Below are positions 37,118 through 45,021 of a stretch of DNA of 64,000 bases, piece by piece. Made by a program: the position numbers and the translations under genes. Every line of letters starts with the position of its first letter. Position 1 is the first letter of the stretch. Origin of the DNA: Synechococcus sp. CBW1002 (lineage in GTDB: Bacteria; Cyanobacteriota; Cyanobacteriia; PCC-6307; Cyanobiaceae); the NCBI RefSeq assembly GCF_015840915.1, contig NZ_CP060398.1, positions 3,038,001 through 3,102,000 of the forward strand, read 5' to 3'. The notes beneath the pieces are model-generated. The model was given only the letters and a program-made list of their open reading frames with translations. It did no database searches and was not told the DNA's origin.

Positions 37118-37968
37118 CGTGGCTGGGATTGGTGGCGGCGGTGGGCCAGCAGTCCATGGCGAGGCGCGAACAGCAGGGCCATCAGGAAGAGGCCTGTCTG
37201 CCACAGCACGATGCAGCCGGCCGTGGAGGCATCGAACCAATAGCTGGCATAGATCCCCAGCAGGCTGGCCAGGGAGGCACTGGCCATGGCCAGCCAGCAC
37301 ATCCGGTCGAATCGATCGGTGAGCAGATAGGCGGTGGCCCCAGGGGTGACGAGCATGGCCACCACCAGGATGATGCCCACGGTCTGCAGCCCGGCCACCG
37401 CCGCCAGCGACAGCATCGACAGCAGCAGGTAGTGGAGCACTCCGGTGCGGATGCCGATCGAGCGGGCGTGGGTCGGATCGAAGCAGAACAGCACCAGATC
37501 GCGGCGGAACACCAGCAACACCGCCAGCACGATCAGGGAGATCACCAGGGTCTGGGTCACGTCCTCCGGCGAGATTCCCAGGACGTTGCCGAAGAGAATG
37601 TGGGTGAGATCGATCGTGCTGCGCACCTTCGAGACCAGCGTGATTCCCAGGGCAAAGAATCCGGTGAATACCAGGCCGATCACCGTGTCCTCCTTCACCC
37701 GTGTCTTCTGCTTGATGAAACCGATCGAGGCCACCGAGCCCACACCGAACACAAAGGCACCGAGGGCGTAGGGCAGCCCCAGGGCGTAGGCGATCACCAC
37801 GCCCGGCATCACGGCGTGGGATACGGCATCCCCCATCAGGGCCCAGCCCTTGAGGGTCATGAAGCAGGAGAGCATGCCGCAGACGCTTGCCACCAACAGG
37901 CTCACCAGCAGCGCCTTGACCATGAAGTCGTGGCGCAGGGGCTCCAGCAACAGGGTGGCGAGATCCAT
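37114..37968 (-). CDS. mntB: manganese/zinc ABC transporter permease
   Basis: A 284-residue permease of the ABC-3 family (ZnuB/MntB) with about eight membrane helices (for example ALLVSLLVASVCGMLSCFM, TGVLHYLLLSMLSLAAVAGL). The conserved cytoplasmic coupling region with DAVSHAVMPGVVIAYALGLP is present. It works with the ATPase just upstream and the lipoprotein before that. The start ATG 37968 is 2 bases from the ATPase stop. Confidence 0.92.
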   Translation of the reverse strand: MDLATLLLEPLRHDFMVKALLVSLLVASVCGMLSCFMTLKGWALMGDAVSHAVMPGVVIAYALGLPYALGAFVFGVGSVASIGFIKQKTRVKEDTVIGLVFTGFFALGITLVSKVRSTIDLTHILFGNVLGISPEDVTQTLVISLIVLAVLLVFRRDLVLFCFDPTHARSIGIRTGVLHYLLLSMLSLAAVAGLQTVGIILVVAMLVTPGATAYLLTDRFDRMCWLAMASASLASLLGIYASYWFDASTAGCIVLWQTGLFLMALLFAPRHGLLAHRRHQSQPR

Positions 37969-37969
37969 C

Positions 37970-38779
37970 TCAGCAGCCCTCGCCACCAGTGGCGGCCGGT
38001 CCCATCACGGGCACCTCGCCACCGAAGGTGCGGGCCAGATTCTCGGGTGTGAACACCTCGGATGTTTCGCCGTAGGCCAGCACGGTCTTGTTGATCAGCA
38101 CCACCTGATCGCAGAAGCTGCGCACGTGGGCCATGTCGTGCGTCGAAATCAGGATCGAGCGACCTTCCTGGCGGAACTGCAGCAGCAGATCAACGATCAG
38201 TTTTTCGGTGCGGATGTCGACCCCATTGAAGGGTTCATCCAACAGCAGCACCGAGGCGCCCTGAGCGAGGGCACGGGCCAGAAAGGCCCGCTTGCGTTGT
38301 CCGCCGGAGAGCGAACCGATCTGGCGGTGGCGCAGGGCCCACAGCTCCACACGCTCGAGGGCATGACGCACGGCGGCATGGTCGGAGGAACGGGGGATGC
38401 GCAGCAGGTTCATGGCGCCATAGCGCCCCATCATCACGACGTTCTCCACACTCACCGGGAAGTCCCAGTCGACCATCTCGCTCTGGGGCACGTAGGCCAC
38501 GGCGTGCTGGCGCTGCGCATCCTGAACCCCCAGTCCATTGACGCGGATGCGTCCGCAGGAGGGTTGGATGAAGCCCATCAAGGCCTTGAACAGGGTGGAT
38601 TTGCCAGCCCCATTCATGCCAACCAGACCACAGATACTGCCGGCAGGTAGCACCAGGCTGGCTCCGTGCAGAGCAACGCTTCCGTGATAATCCACACTGA
38701 CGTTCTCCACCTCCAGCCGCAGGCCTGAGCGGAGCTGGCCTGCCGTGCTGTGATCGGCACCCCAGGCGGCGTCAGTCAT
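37970..38779 (-). CDS. mntA: manganese/zinc ABC transporter ATP-binding protein
   Basis: A 269-residue ATPase. Walker A is GMNGAGKSTLFKALMG, the Q-loop is VAYVPQSEMVDWDFP, the signature is LSGGQRKRAFLARALAQGA, Walker B is VLLLDEPFNGVD, and the switch histidine is in LISTHDMAHV. The VPQ..vDWDFPvsV segment is typical of the manganese/zinc (MntA/ZnuC) group. Its start overlaps the end of the binding-protein gene by 8 bases. Confidence 0.93.
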   Translation of the reverse strand: MTDAAWGADHSTAGQLRSGLRLEVENVSVDYHGSVALHGASLVLPAGSICGLVGMNGAGKSTLFKALMGFIQPSCGRIRVNGLGVQDAQRQHAVAYVPQSEMVDWDFPVSVENVVMMGRYGAMNLLRIPRSSDHAAVRHALERVELWALRHRQIGSLSGGQRKRAFLARALAQGASVLLLDEPFNGVDIRTEKLIVDLLLQFRQEGRSILISTHDMAHVRSFCDQVVLINKTVLAYGETSEVFTPENLARTFGGEVPVMGPAATGGEGC

Positions 38780-39821
38780 TCGTGAGCCCCTTCACGATCA
38801 GATCGACGTTGTGTCGCTGCAACTTCAACAGGCTAGGCGCGGGACCTGTGGGATCCGAGAGCGAATCGACGTAGAACGTACCGCCGAAGCGGGCTCCACT
38901 GGCCGCCGCTAACTGGCGCATGCTTTTGTCGCTGACGGTGCTTTCGCAGAACACCGCCGGGACCTTCCGGCGACGCACTTCGTCGGTGAGACGGGCCTGT
39001 CGCCGAGGGGTGGCTTCCCCTTCACCGTTCACTGGCCAGAGGTAGCCCTCCTGCAATCCGTAGTCGCGGGCGAGATAGCTGAACGCTCCCTCGCAGGTCA
39101 CCAGCATCCGCTGGTTGGGCGGCACCCTCGCCAGGGAGCGACGCAGATCCTGATCGAGCTGGGCGAGCTTCTGCTTGTAGGCCTCGGCATTACGGCGGTA
39201 GGTGGCGGCTCCGGCCGGATCCAGGTCGATGAAGGCGTCCCGGATCGTGTCCACATAGTGCTGGGCACGGCTGGGCGACATCCAGGCATGGGGATTGGGC
39301 ACGTCTGGGCCTGTGCTGCCGGTGGACTCCAGTCCATCGCTGCGAATCGGCAGAGGATCCATACCCTCGGTCACCACGACCCGTCGTGCTCCCTGGATGG
39401 TGTCGGTGAAACGCTGGGCCCAGCGCTCCAGATTGAAGCCGTTTTCCAGGACCATCACCGCACCCTGGGCGCGGCGCAGATCGCTGGGCGTGGGCTCGTA
39501 GTGATGGATTTCGCTCCCCACCTTGGTGATCGAGGCCACTTCCAGTCGATCTCCGGCCACGTTGCGGGCCATGTCCGCCAGCACCGTGAAGGTGGTGAGC
39601 ACCAAGGGACGCCCCTCGGATGCTGAGGGTGAGCCTGCTGAAACCTGATCCCGTGGCGTCACCGTGGGAGGAGCGGAGCACCCCGCCGTGACCAGCAGAA
39701 GGGGGAGCGCGATCAGGGCCAGGCCGGCTCGCCTGGGCCATCTGGTCTGGTCAGCGTGGTGTCGATGGACGAAGCACGGGGATGGCACGGTGAAACAGAA
39801 AGCCGGAAAGCTGGCCGGCAT
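38772..39821 (-). CDS. mntC: manganese/zinc ABC transporter substrate-binding lipoprotein
   Basis: A 349-residue cluster A-I binding protein. The lipobox is LLLVTAGC, followed by a Ser/Pro-rich linker. Four metal ligands can be assigned by family pattern: His in EIHHYEPTPSDLR, His in VPNPHAWMSPSRA, Glu in TCEGAFSYLARDYGL and Asp in FYVDSLSDP. A His/His/Glu/Asp set fits MntC-type manganese binding better than zinc. There is no His-rich loop of the ZnuA kind. The start is uncertain: ATG 39821 gives a long 40-residue lead before the lipobox; GTG 39788 would shorten it. Manganese is needed for the PSII oxygen-evolving cluster, and psbA is the next gene upstream. Confidence 0.9.
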   Translation of the reverse strand: MPASFPAFCFTVPSPCFVHRHHADQTRWPRRAGLALIALPLLLVTAGCSAPPTVTPRDQVSAGSPSASEGRPLVLTTFTVLADMARNVAGDRLEVASITKVGSEIHHYEPTPSDLRRAQGAVMVLENGFNLERWAQRFTDTIQGARRVVVTEGMDPLPIRSDGLESTGSTGPDVPNPHAWMSPSRAQHYVDTIRDAFIDLDPAGAATYRRNAEAYKQKLAQLDQDLRRSLARVPPNQRMLVTCEGAFSYLARDYGLQEGYLWPVNGEGEATPRRQARLTDEVRRRKVPAVFCESTVSDKSMRQLAAASGARFGGTFYVDSLSDPTGPAPSLLKLQRHNVDLIVKGLTND

Positions 39822-39891
39822 AACCAGAATGAGCCTAGGCACCCTGGCGGGCAGACCCCGCCGCTGAACCAGCTACGGGCAGGCATCAGAA

Positions 39892-39919
39892 AGCCCCGCA
39901 GGAGTTACCCTGCGGGGCT
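39892..39919 (-). terminator. intrinsic terminator of psbA
   Basis: A perfect 11-base stem, AGCCCCGCAGG (39892-39902) and CCTGCGGGGCT (39909-39919), with a 6-base loop. On the minus strand it is followed by TTCTGATG, a weak T tract. It lies 65 bases beyond the psbA stop and shields the manganese operon downstream. Confidence 0.75.
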
Positions 39920-39983
39920 GTGGATCGAATCGAGACGCTTCGCTGGGATCGTGGGATCAGCGTGGCGAAGCGGCCCCCTGGGA

Positions 39984-41060
39984 TCAACCGATGGTGGGTG
40001 CCGTCAGGGCCACAGGTGCGGCACTGCTGGCTGCAAGGTCGAGCGGGAAGTTGTGCGCATTGCGCTCATGCATCACTTCCATGCCCAGACCAGCGCGGTT
40101 GAGGATGTCGGCCCAGGTGTTCACGACCCGGCCCTGGCCATCCAGGATCGACTGGTTGAAGTTGAAACCGTTCAGGTTGAAGGCCATCGTGCTCACGCCC
40201 AGGGAGGTGAACCAGATGCCGACCACCGGCCAGGCGGCCAGGAAGAAGTGGAGGCTGCGGCTGTTGTTGAAGGAGGCGTATTGGAAGATCAGGCGACCGA
40301 AGTAACCGTGGGCAGCCACGATGTTGTAGGTCTCTTCCTCCTGGCCGAACTTGTAGCCGTAGTTCTGGCTCTCGCTCTCAGTGGTTTCACGCACCAGCGA
40401 CGAGGTCACCAGGGAGCCGTGCATGGCGGAGAACAGGCTGCCACCAAACACACCGGCCACCCCCAGCATGTGGAAGGGGTGCATCAGGATGTTGTGCTCA
40501 GCCTGGAACACCAGCATGAAGTTGAAGGTGCCCGAGATGCCGAGCGGCATGCCATCGGAGAAGGAGCCCTGACCGAAGGGATAGATCAGGAACACGGCGA
40601 AGGCGGCCGACAGCGGAGCGCTGTAGGCGACGCAGATCCAGGGACGCATGCCGAGGCGGTAGGAGAGTTCCCACTGCCGGCCCATGTAGGCGGAGATGCC
40701 GATCAGGAAGTGGAACACCACCAGCTGATAGGGACCGCCGTTGTACAGCCACTCATCGAGGCTGGCGGCTTCCCAGATCGGGTAGAAGTGCAGGCCGATG
40801 GCGTTGCTGGAGGGAACAACAGCACCGGAGATGATGTTGTTGCCGTAGATCAGCGAGCCGGCGACCGGCTCACGGATGCCGTCGATGTCGACGGCAGGGG
40901 CGGCGATGAACGCCACCACATAGCAGATGGTGGCGGCCAGCAGGCAGGGGATCATCAGCACACCGAACCAACCCACGTAGATGCGGTTGTTGGTGGAGGT
41001 GACCCACTCACAGAAGCTTTCCCAGCTTCCGCTGCGGCCGCTGCGGACGGCAGTGGTCAT
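39984..41060 (-). CDS. psbA: photosystem II D1 protein
   Basis: A 358-residue D1 reaction-centre protein with five transmembrane helices. It binds P680 chlorophylls, pheophytin, QB and the manganese cluster. The N-terminus [20 protein letters not shown] is of the picocyanobacterial type. The residue equivalent to position 130 of standard numbering is Gln (Q129 here, in [15 protein letters not shown]), as in the low-light D1:1 form rather than the high-light Glu form. The last 15 residues ([15 protein letters not shown]) after the DLA site are the extension removed by CtpA. A second psbA copy is expected elsewhere. A repeat-rich leader lies upstream. Confidence 0.98.
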   Translation of the reverse strand: MTTAVRSGRSGSWESFCEWVTSTNNRIYVGWFGVLMIPCLLAATICYVVAFIAAPAVDIDGIREPVAGSLIYGNNIISGAVVPSSNAIGLHFYPIWEAASLDEWLYNGGPYQLVVFHFLIGISAYMGRQWELSYRLGMRPWICVAYSAPLSAAFAVFLIYPFGQGSFSDGMPLGISGTFNFMLVFQAEHNILMHPFHMLGVAGVFGGSLFSAMHGSLVTSSLVRETTESESQNYGYKFGQEEETYNIVAAHGYFGRLIFQYASFNNSRSLHFFLAAWPVVGIWFTSLGVSTMAFNLNGFNFNQSILDGQGRVVNTWADILNRAGLGMEVMHERNAHNFPLDLAASSAAPVALTAPTIG

Positions 41061-41101
41061 GGATGAAGAGGACGGATGGGATGGAGGTATGGGGTCCGCT
41101 T

Positions 41102-41153
41102 GTGCGCTGCGTTAGTGCACTGCGTTTGTGCACTGCGCTGGTGCACTGAGAGT
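41102..41153 (-). repeat. four 13-base tandem repeats in the psbA leader
   Basis: Four contiguous units on a 13-base period: GTGCGCTGCGTTA, GTGCACTGCGTTT, GTGCACTGCGCTG and GTGCACTGAGAGT. The last three contain the palindrome GTGCAC. The block ends 41 bases upstream of the psbA start codon. Confidence 0.85.
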
Positions 41154-41374
41154 TGCCGATGCCATGGGGAGACCATGGGCCGGGCAACGTCTGGCGACAC
41201 AGGGGCAACCCGCAACCGCTCCAGGGAACATCAGCCGGGGAAACCCGGAATGCAACCGAAGCGATCAGCCGACGGGATGATCCCGAACGGTTAGAAAAAC
41301 GTTACGTGAACTGATTAGAGAGCGCCGGCGATTCGCTGCCTGGGAAATACATTGTTTCGTTGCTTCAGGTTGCT

Positions 41375-41389
41375 TTACTTCAGAAGTAA
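41375..41389. promoter_or_regulatory. perfect palindrome upstream of psbA
   Basis: TTACTTCAGAAGTAA: six-base arms TTACTT/AAGTAA around a 3-base centre. It lies 18 bases after the DUF697 stop and about 315 bases before psbA. It could be an operator or part of a weak transcript end; no T tract follows. Confidence 0.4.
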
Positions 41390-41407
41390 CGATCCTGTTA
41401 CATCTGT

Positions 41408-42874
41408 TCAGGTCGAGGCCTGCGGCAGAGCTGGTACGGCGCCGTTGATGCGGTTGGACTGTTCCTGCACCCAGTTGCGACCTTGCTGCAGGAAGGCTGC
41501 CCAATCGAGTTTCTCGGCCTCGGCGGCCCGGGCGACCAGCAGCGGTGCCTGGCGCTTGATCCGTTCCAGATCAGGGGCGGCCACTCCGGCGGTCAGGGCC
41601 AGCATGTCGGCCATGGCATGGCCCACGACCCGCGTCAGGTAAGCCGCGCTGACTGCCTGCACCGTGCCACCGATCAACCAGGTGGCTCCATGCAGCTTGA
41701 TCGCGGCGGCCAGGGCCTGGGTGCTCCACTCCACCACGCCCTGGGCCAGGGCTGCCTTGCCCAGCTCCAGGGCCGCGTCGCGCAACTGTGCCATCGACCA
41801 GGAGCAGCCCCAGAGGCGCGCCATCTCCTGCAGCATCAGGCCGTTGGCCACTGCCAGCACCAGCAGATCCAGGCTGGGCACCGGAGCGGCGAAGACCCCC
41901 GCCGCCACGATCCACTGGGTGCGCTGCTGCAGCTGGATCCAGCGCTGGCGGCGCAGCTGTTCCAGGTCGGCCTGCCAGCGGCGATGCAGCAGGCGCAGGC
42001 TGCGCAGCCGGGCGTCACGACGGAGCTGCAACGGTCGCTGCCGCAGATCCAGCGCCAGCGGTTCCAGGGCAGCCGCGAGAGACTCGCTCGACCCATCCCA
42101 GAACAGAACCCGCGCCGCCTGCCCCGCAGGCAGCTGGGCGGCCAGCTCCTGGCGCATGCGCTGCGCCGACCCGTCTTGCACGGACCCGTGGAACGTGGCC
42201 AGCAGCCACAGACAGGGACAGTCGTCCAGGCCTTCCAGCCAACGGAGATCCGCGGCGCTGAGGGGCAGCCGCAGGTGGTACAGGAGCACATCACAGCGCT
42301 CGAACAGGGTTGGCCAGCGCCAGTCCGGGCTGCTCGCCGGCAGAGGCCGGGCCCAGTGCAACGCCAGGGCGGCCCGACCCCGCAGGGCGTCACGCATCGG
42401 GGTCATCGCGGTGGCTTCCGGAAGTTGAACCCCCACCAGCGCCAGGCTCAGGCCGGGCTCCTCCTGGCTGGAGCGCCACTCCTGCAGTTCGCGCCGTCGT
42501 TCCTGCTGCCGAGACCCCTCCGCCCCTTCCAGCTGGACGAACTGCTCCATCAGGCCTTCGCAGCGCTGCAGCAGTCCGCTTGCGGTGGCCGGCAGTCTGG
42601 CGGTGACCGTCCCCCTGCCGGAGAGCCAGACCAGGCCAGCGGCGGCGGCGGCGGCCGGCAGCGCCGCTGCCATCAGCCCATGGCCGACATGGCCGAGCAG
42701 ATCGCTGACCAGCCAGCCGCTCCCTGCCACGACCACCACGGGCAACCAGGGCCCTCGACGCAGCAGATGCCGCACCGCTGGACCCAGAGCTGAAGGATCG
42801 GTCGCCGGTTCGGTTGCCGCTGAATCCGTGGCGGCACCAGGAGCCGCTGGGCTGGGGTGGTCTGGGCTGGTCAC
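41408..42874 (-). CDS. DUF697 membrane protein with a degenerate GTPase-like domain
   Basis: A 488-residue protein. An N-terminal membrane hairpin (LPVVVVAGSGWLVSDLLGHV and ALPAAAAAAGLVWLSG, about 44-84) is followed by a region resembling an Era-like GTPase core (about 142-270; LSLALVGVQLP, CDVLLYHLRLPLSAADL). The P-loop GxxxxGKS is absent: the sequence continues PEATAMTPM. The C-terminal part (about 310-450) is a DUF697/YcjF-type hydrophobic region (AAGVFAAPVPSLDLLVLAVA, LIGGTVQAVSAAYLTRVVGH). Related cyanobacterial proteins keep an active GTPase; this one probably cannot bind GTP normally. Its function is unknown. Confidence 0.72.
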   Translation of the reverse strand: MTSPDHPSPAAPGAATDSAATEPATDPSALGPAVRHLLRRGPWLPVVVVAGSGWLVSDLLGHVGHGLMAAALPAAAAAAGLVWLSGRGTVTARLPATASGLLQRCEGLMEQFVQLEGAEGSRQQERRRELQEWRSSQEEPGLSLALVGVQLPEATAMTPMRDALRGRAALALHWARPLPASSPDWRWPTLFERCDVLLYHLRLPLSAADLRWLEGLDDCPCLWLLATFHGSVQDGSAQRMRQELAAQLPAGQAARVLFWDGSSESLAAALEPLALDLRQRPLQLRRDARLRSLRLLHRRWQADLEQLRRQRWIQLQQRTQWIVAAGVFAAPVPSLDLLVLAVANGLMLQEMARLWGCSWSMAQLRDAALELGKAALAQGVVEWSTQALAAAIKLHGATWLIGGTVQAVSAAYLTRVVGHAMADMLALTAGVAAPDLERIKRQAPLLVARAAEAEKLDWAAFLQQGRNWVQEQSNRINGAVPALPQAST

Positions 42875-43029
42875 GAAGGAACGGCTGGGACCCGAACATG
42901 CCGAATCTCTAGCTCAGCCGCCTCCGGATCAGCCGCCCGTAGCGCCGGCCACCATCGCTGGCTTCTGTGAGCACCGTGTTCTGTGGATTTGCCAATAGGT
43001 TTGGGAGCCACGCGCATCGAGATCCGGAC

Positions 43030-43947
43030 ATGGCCGTCGGGGCGGGGTCCGACAATCGCGGGCAGGTGCAGCGGGTCCTGTTGATCGCCCTGGCGGTCAA
43101 CGTGGTCATGAGCCTGCTGAAGCTGGCGGTCGGACTGTTCACGGGGTCTCTGGCGGTGCTGGCGGATGCCATGCACAGCGCCACCGATGGCCTCTCCAGC
43201 CTGCTGGGCCTTTTCACCAACGGTCTCTCCGATCCTCGCCCCGATCGGGATCATCCCTATGGCCACCACAAATACGAGGCTGTCGGTGCCCTGGCGATCG
43301 CCGCCTTCATCCTGTTCGCGGCCTTCGAGATCCTGCAGACGGCCGTGCAGCGGATCAGTGTCGGTCTGACCCCGCTGCAGGTGGATGCTCCGGAGCTGCT
43401 GCTGCTGCTGCTGGCCCTGGGTTTCAACATCCTCCTCTCTGGTTACGAACACGGCGAAGGACGCAGACTCGGCAGCCGGCTGCTGATCGCCGACGCCCTG
43501 CACACCCGCAGCGACATCTGGACAACCCTCGTGGTGCTGGTCGGCCTTTGCGGTGCGGTGTTCCTGCGTCAGAGTTGGCTGGATGTGGCGCTGGCGATCC
43601 CGCTCTGCGTGCTGCTGGTCAAGGTGTGCTGGTCGGTGATCACCACGAATCTCCCCTGGCTGGTGGACCAGATCGCGATCGCTCCGGAAGCCATCCATGC
43701 CGTGGCGATGGCCGTACCCGGAGTGCTGAATTGCCACGACATCGCCAGTCGTGGTGTGCTCGGTCAGCAGGTGTTCATCGACATGCACCTCGTCGTGTCG
43801 GCCAACGATCTGCCCACCGCCCATCGCATCACTGAGTTGGTGGAGGAACACCTGGAGGAGCGTTTCGGCCCGGTGCGTTGCACCATCCACCTTGAGCCCC
43901 CGGAATACGCCAGTGCGGAGATCACCTTCCGAGGAACCCATGGCTGA
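43030..43947 (+). CDS. cation diffusion facilitator (CDF) exporter
   Basis: A 305-residue CDF transporter with six membrane helices and a cytoplasmic C-terminal domain. The metal site in helix 2 is ADAMHSATDGLSSLLG (HxxxD) and the helix 5 site is IADALHTRSDIWTTL (DxxxxxxxD form). DHPYGHHKYEAVGAL is the conserved loop. The HxxxD/D pattern fits manganese or iron/zinc exporters of the MamM/FieF-like groups; the metal is uncertain. The next gene starts inside its last codons. With the mnt importer 3 kb away, this window holds both import and export of divalent metals. Confidence 0.88.
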   Translation: MAVGAGSDNRGQVQRVLLIALAVNVVMSLLKLAVGLFTGSLAVLADAMHSATDGLSSLLGLFTNGLSDPRPDRDHPYGHHKYEAVGALAIAAFILFAAFEILQTAVQRISVGLTPLQVDAPELLLLLLALGFNILLSGYEHGEGRRLGSRLLIADALHTRSDIWTTLVVLVGLCGAVFLRQSWLDVALAIPLCVLLVKVCWSVITTNLPWLVDQIAIAPEAIHAVAMAVPGVLNCHDIASRGVLGQQVFIDMHLVVSANDLPTAHRITELVEEHLEERFGPVRCTIHLEPPEYASAEITFRGTHG

Positions 43948-44473
43948 TCTGCTGCCTGGGAATCCACCGCTGCTGCGGCCGAGCCAGATGGCGCTGGTGA
44001 ATCGCCTGATTGCCGACCTGCGCGCCGCTCCCGCCTGGCATGGTCAGCTGCCGGTACTGCTGCTGGACCGCTGCTGGTTGCGGCTCGAGGTGGTTCCGGT
44101 CGAATCCCTGGCGACGGCCCTGCCTCCCGATGGCAGCGGCGAGGCTCCTGAGCTCGCGCGATTCCGCCAGCTGCGGGCAGAAGGCCTGGAGGACTGGGCC
44201 GCACAGCTGCAGTGCTGGGAGGAGTTTGACCTCCTGCCGTTCCAGCAGGCCTTGCGGCGCTACTGGAGCCGGCAGACGCACGGTGATGACGGCTGGACCC
44301 TGCCGGCCTACCTGGAGTTGTTGCGCTGCTACCGGCACAGCCTCGAGTGTGGTGTTCCTCACCTGCCCCTGCTGGTCCTGCCCCGCCAAGACAGCGGTGA
44401 GACCCACCGTCTGCACTGGCTGCAACGACCGTTCGCCTCCACCTGTCCGTCGATGCGGCACACTTGCGCCTGA
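43940..44473 (+). CDS. hypothetical protein coupled to the CDF exporter
   Basis: A 177-residue protein with no family I recognise. It is rich in Leu, Trp and Arg, with helical stretches such as QMALVNRLIADLRAAPAWHG and WEEFDLLPFQQALRRYWSRQ, and ends with a small Cys/His cluster (CPSMRHTCA) that might hold a metal. There is no signal peptide or membrane helix. Its ATG lies 8 bases inside the end of the exporter gene, so the two are translationally coupled; a role in metal handling is possible but only inferred. Confidence 0.65.
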   Translation: MADLLPGNPPLLRPSQMALVNRLIADLRAAPAWHGQLPVLLLDRCWLRLEVVPVESLATALPPDGSGEAPELARFRQLRAEGLEDWAAQLQCWEEFDLLPFQQALRRYWSRQTHGDDGWTLPAYLELLRCYRHSLECGVPHLPLLVLPRQDSGETHRLHWLQRPFASTCPSMRHTCA

Positions 44474-44488
44474 CTCAGGGCTGCGGCA

Positions 44489-45016
44489 ATGGCCGACGAC
44501 ACCACCCCCTCCATCTCCAAGGACCGGCACGACGCACCCAGCCGTGGTGGCCGCCCCGGTCCCAACCGTGAGCCCGGTGGTTTTCGCATCCGCCTGAGTG
44601 ACAACGAGATGCGCTCGGCCCGGGCTCTGCAGGAGGCCTTCGGTCTGCGCTCCACCGTGGCCGTGCTGGGCTTTGCGGTGCGCAGCCTGGGCCAGATGCT
44701 GGACCAGGGTCAGCTCGATGCCCTGCTGGCCGAGCACCGCGCCCAGGGAGATGCCCGGCCATCGGGTGATTCCCGCCCAACGCGCCGCAACGAGATTCGT
44801 CGTGGCGAAGGCCGTCCGGCACCAGCGGCCCGGGCCAACCCCTTTGCCCGTCCGGCCCGCCCCGCCGCGACGCCGATCGAAGAGGAGGTGGCTCCTGCCG
44901 AAGCCCCGGCTGACGATCAGCTGATCAGCTCTGAGACCGACAGCAGCGAATCCACCGATTCGGAACCAGCCACACCTGAAGCGACAGCTTCTGAAGTGGC
45001 CGCCGCCGCCGGCTGA
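44489..45016 (+). CDS. hypothetical protein with disordered acidic tail
   Basis: A 175-residue protein. The middle (about 30-85, FRIRLSDNEMRSARALQEAF to GQLDALLAEH) is ordered and helical, and looks like a ribbon-helix-helix or small helical domain. The rest is low complexity: a basic Arg/Pro-rich part (about 86-125) and an acidic Glu/Ser/Ala tail (about 130-175). No enzyme motif is seen. It lies between the exporter pair and trpS, 5 bases before the latter, and is probably cotranscribed. Confidence 0.68.
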   Translation: MADDTTPSISKDRHDAPSRGGRPGPNREPGGFRIRLSDNEMRSARALQEAFGLRSTVAVLGFAVRSLGQMLDQGQLDALLAEHRAQGDARPSGDSRPTRRNEIRRGEGRPAPAARANPFARPARPAATPIEEEVAPAEAPADDQLISSETDSSESTDSEPATPEATASEVAAAAG

Positions 45017-45021
45017 CTGCG

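Larger units (their letters stand above)
41061..41407 (-). promoter_or_regulatory. psbA upstream region (leader and presumed promoter)
   Basis: These 347 bases separate psbA from the DUF697 gene, also on the minus strand. Nearest psbA (41102-41153) is a fourfold 13-base tandem repeat. At 41375-41389 there is a 15-base palindrome, TTACTTCAGAAGTAA. The middle part (about 41290-41345) is the most A/T-rich and is the likeliest promoter area (TTCACGTAACG and CTCTCTAATC on the minus strand), but I cannot fix the -35 and -10 boxes. The length of the untranslated leader is unknown. Confidence 0.55.

Noticed and set aside
39756-41066. 436-codon plus-strand frame opposite psbA
   Set aside because: psbA is beyond doubt on the minus strand. 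The antisense product is a His/Gln/Glu-rich artefact, though antisense transcription of psbA itself cannot be excluded.
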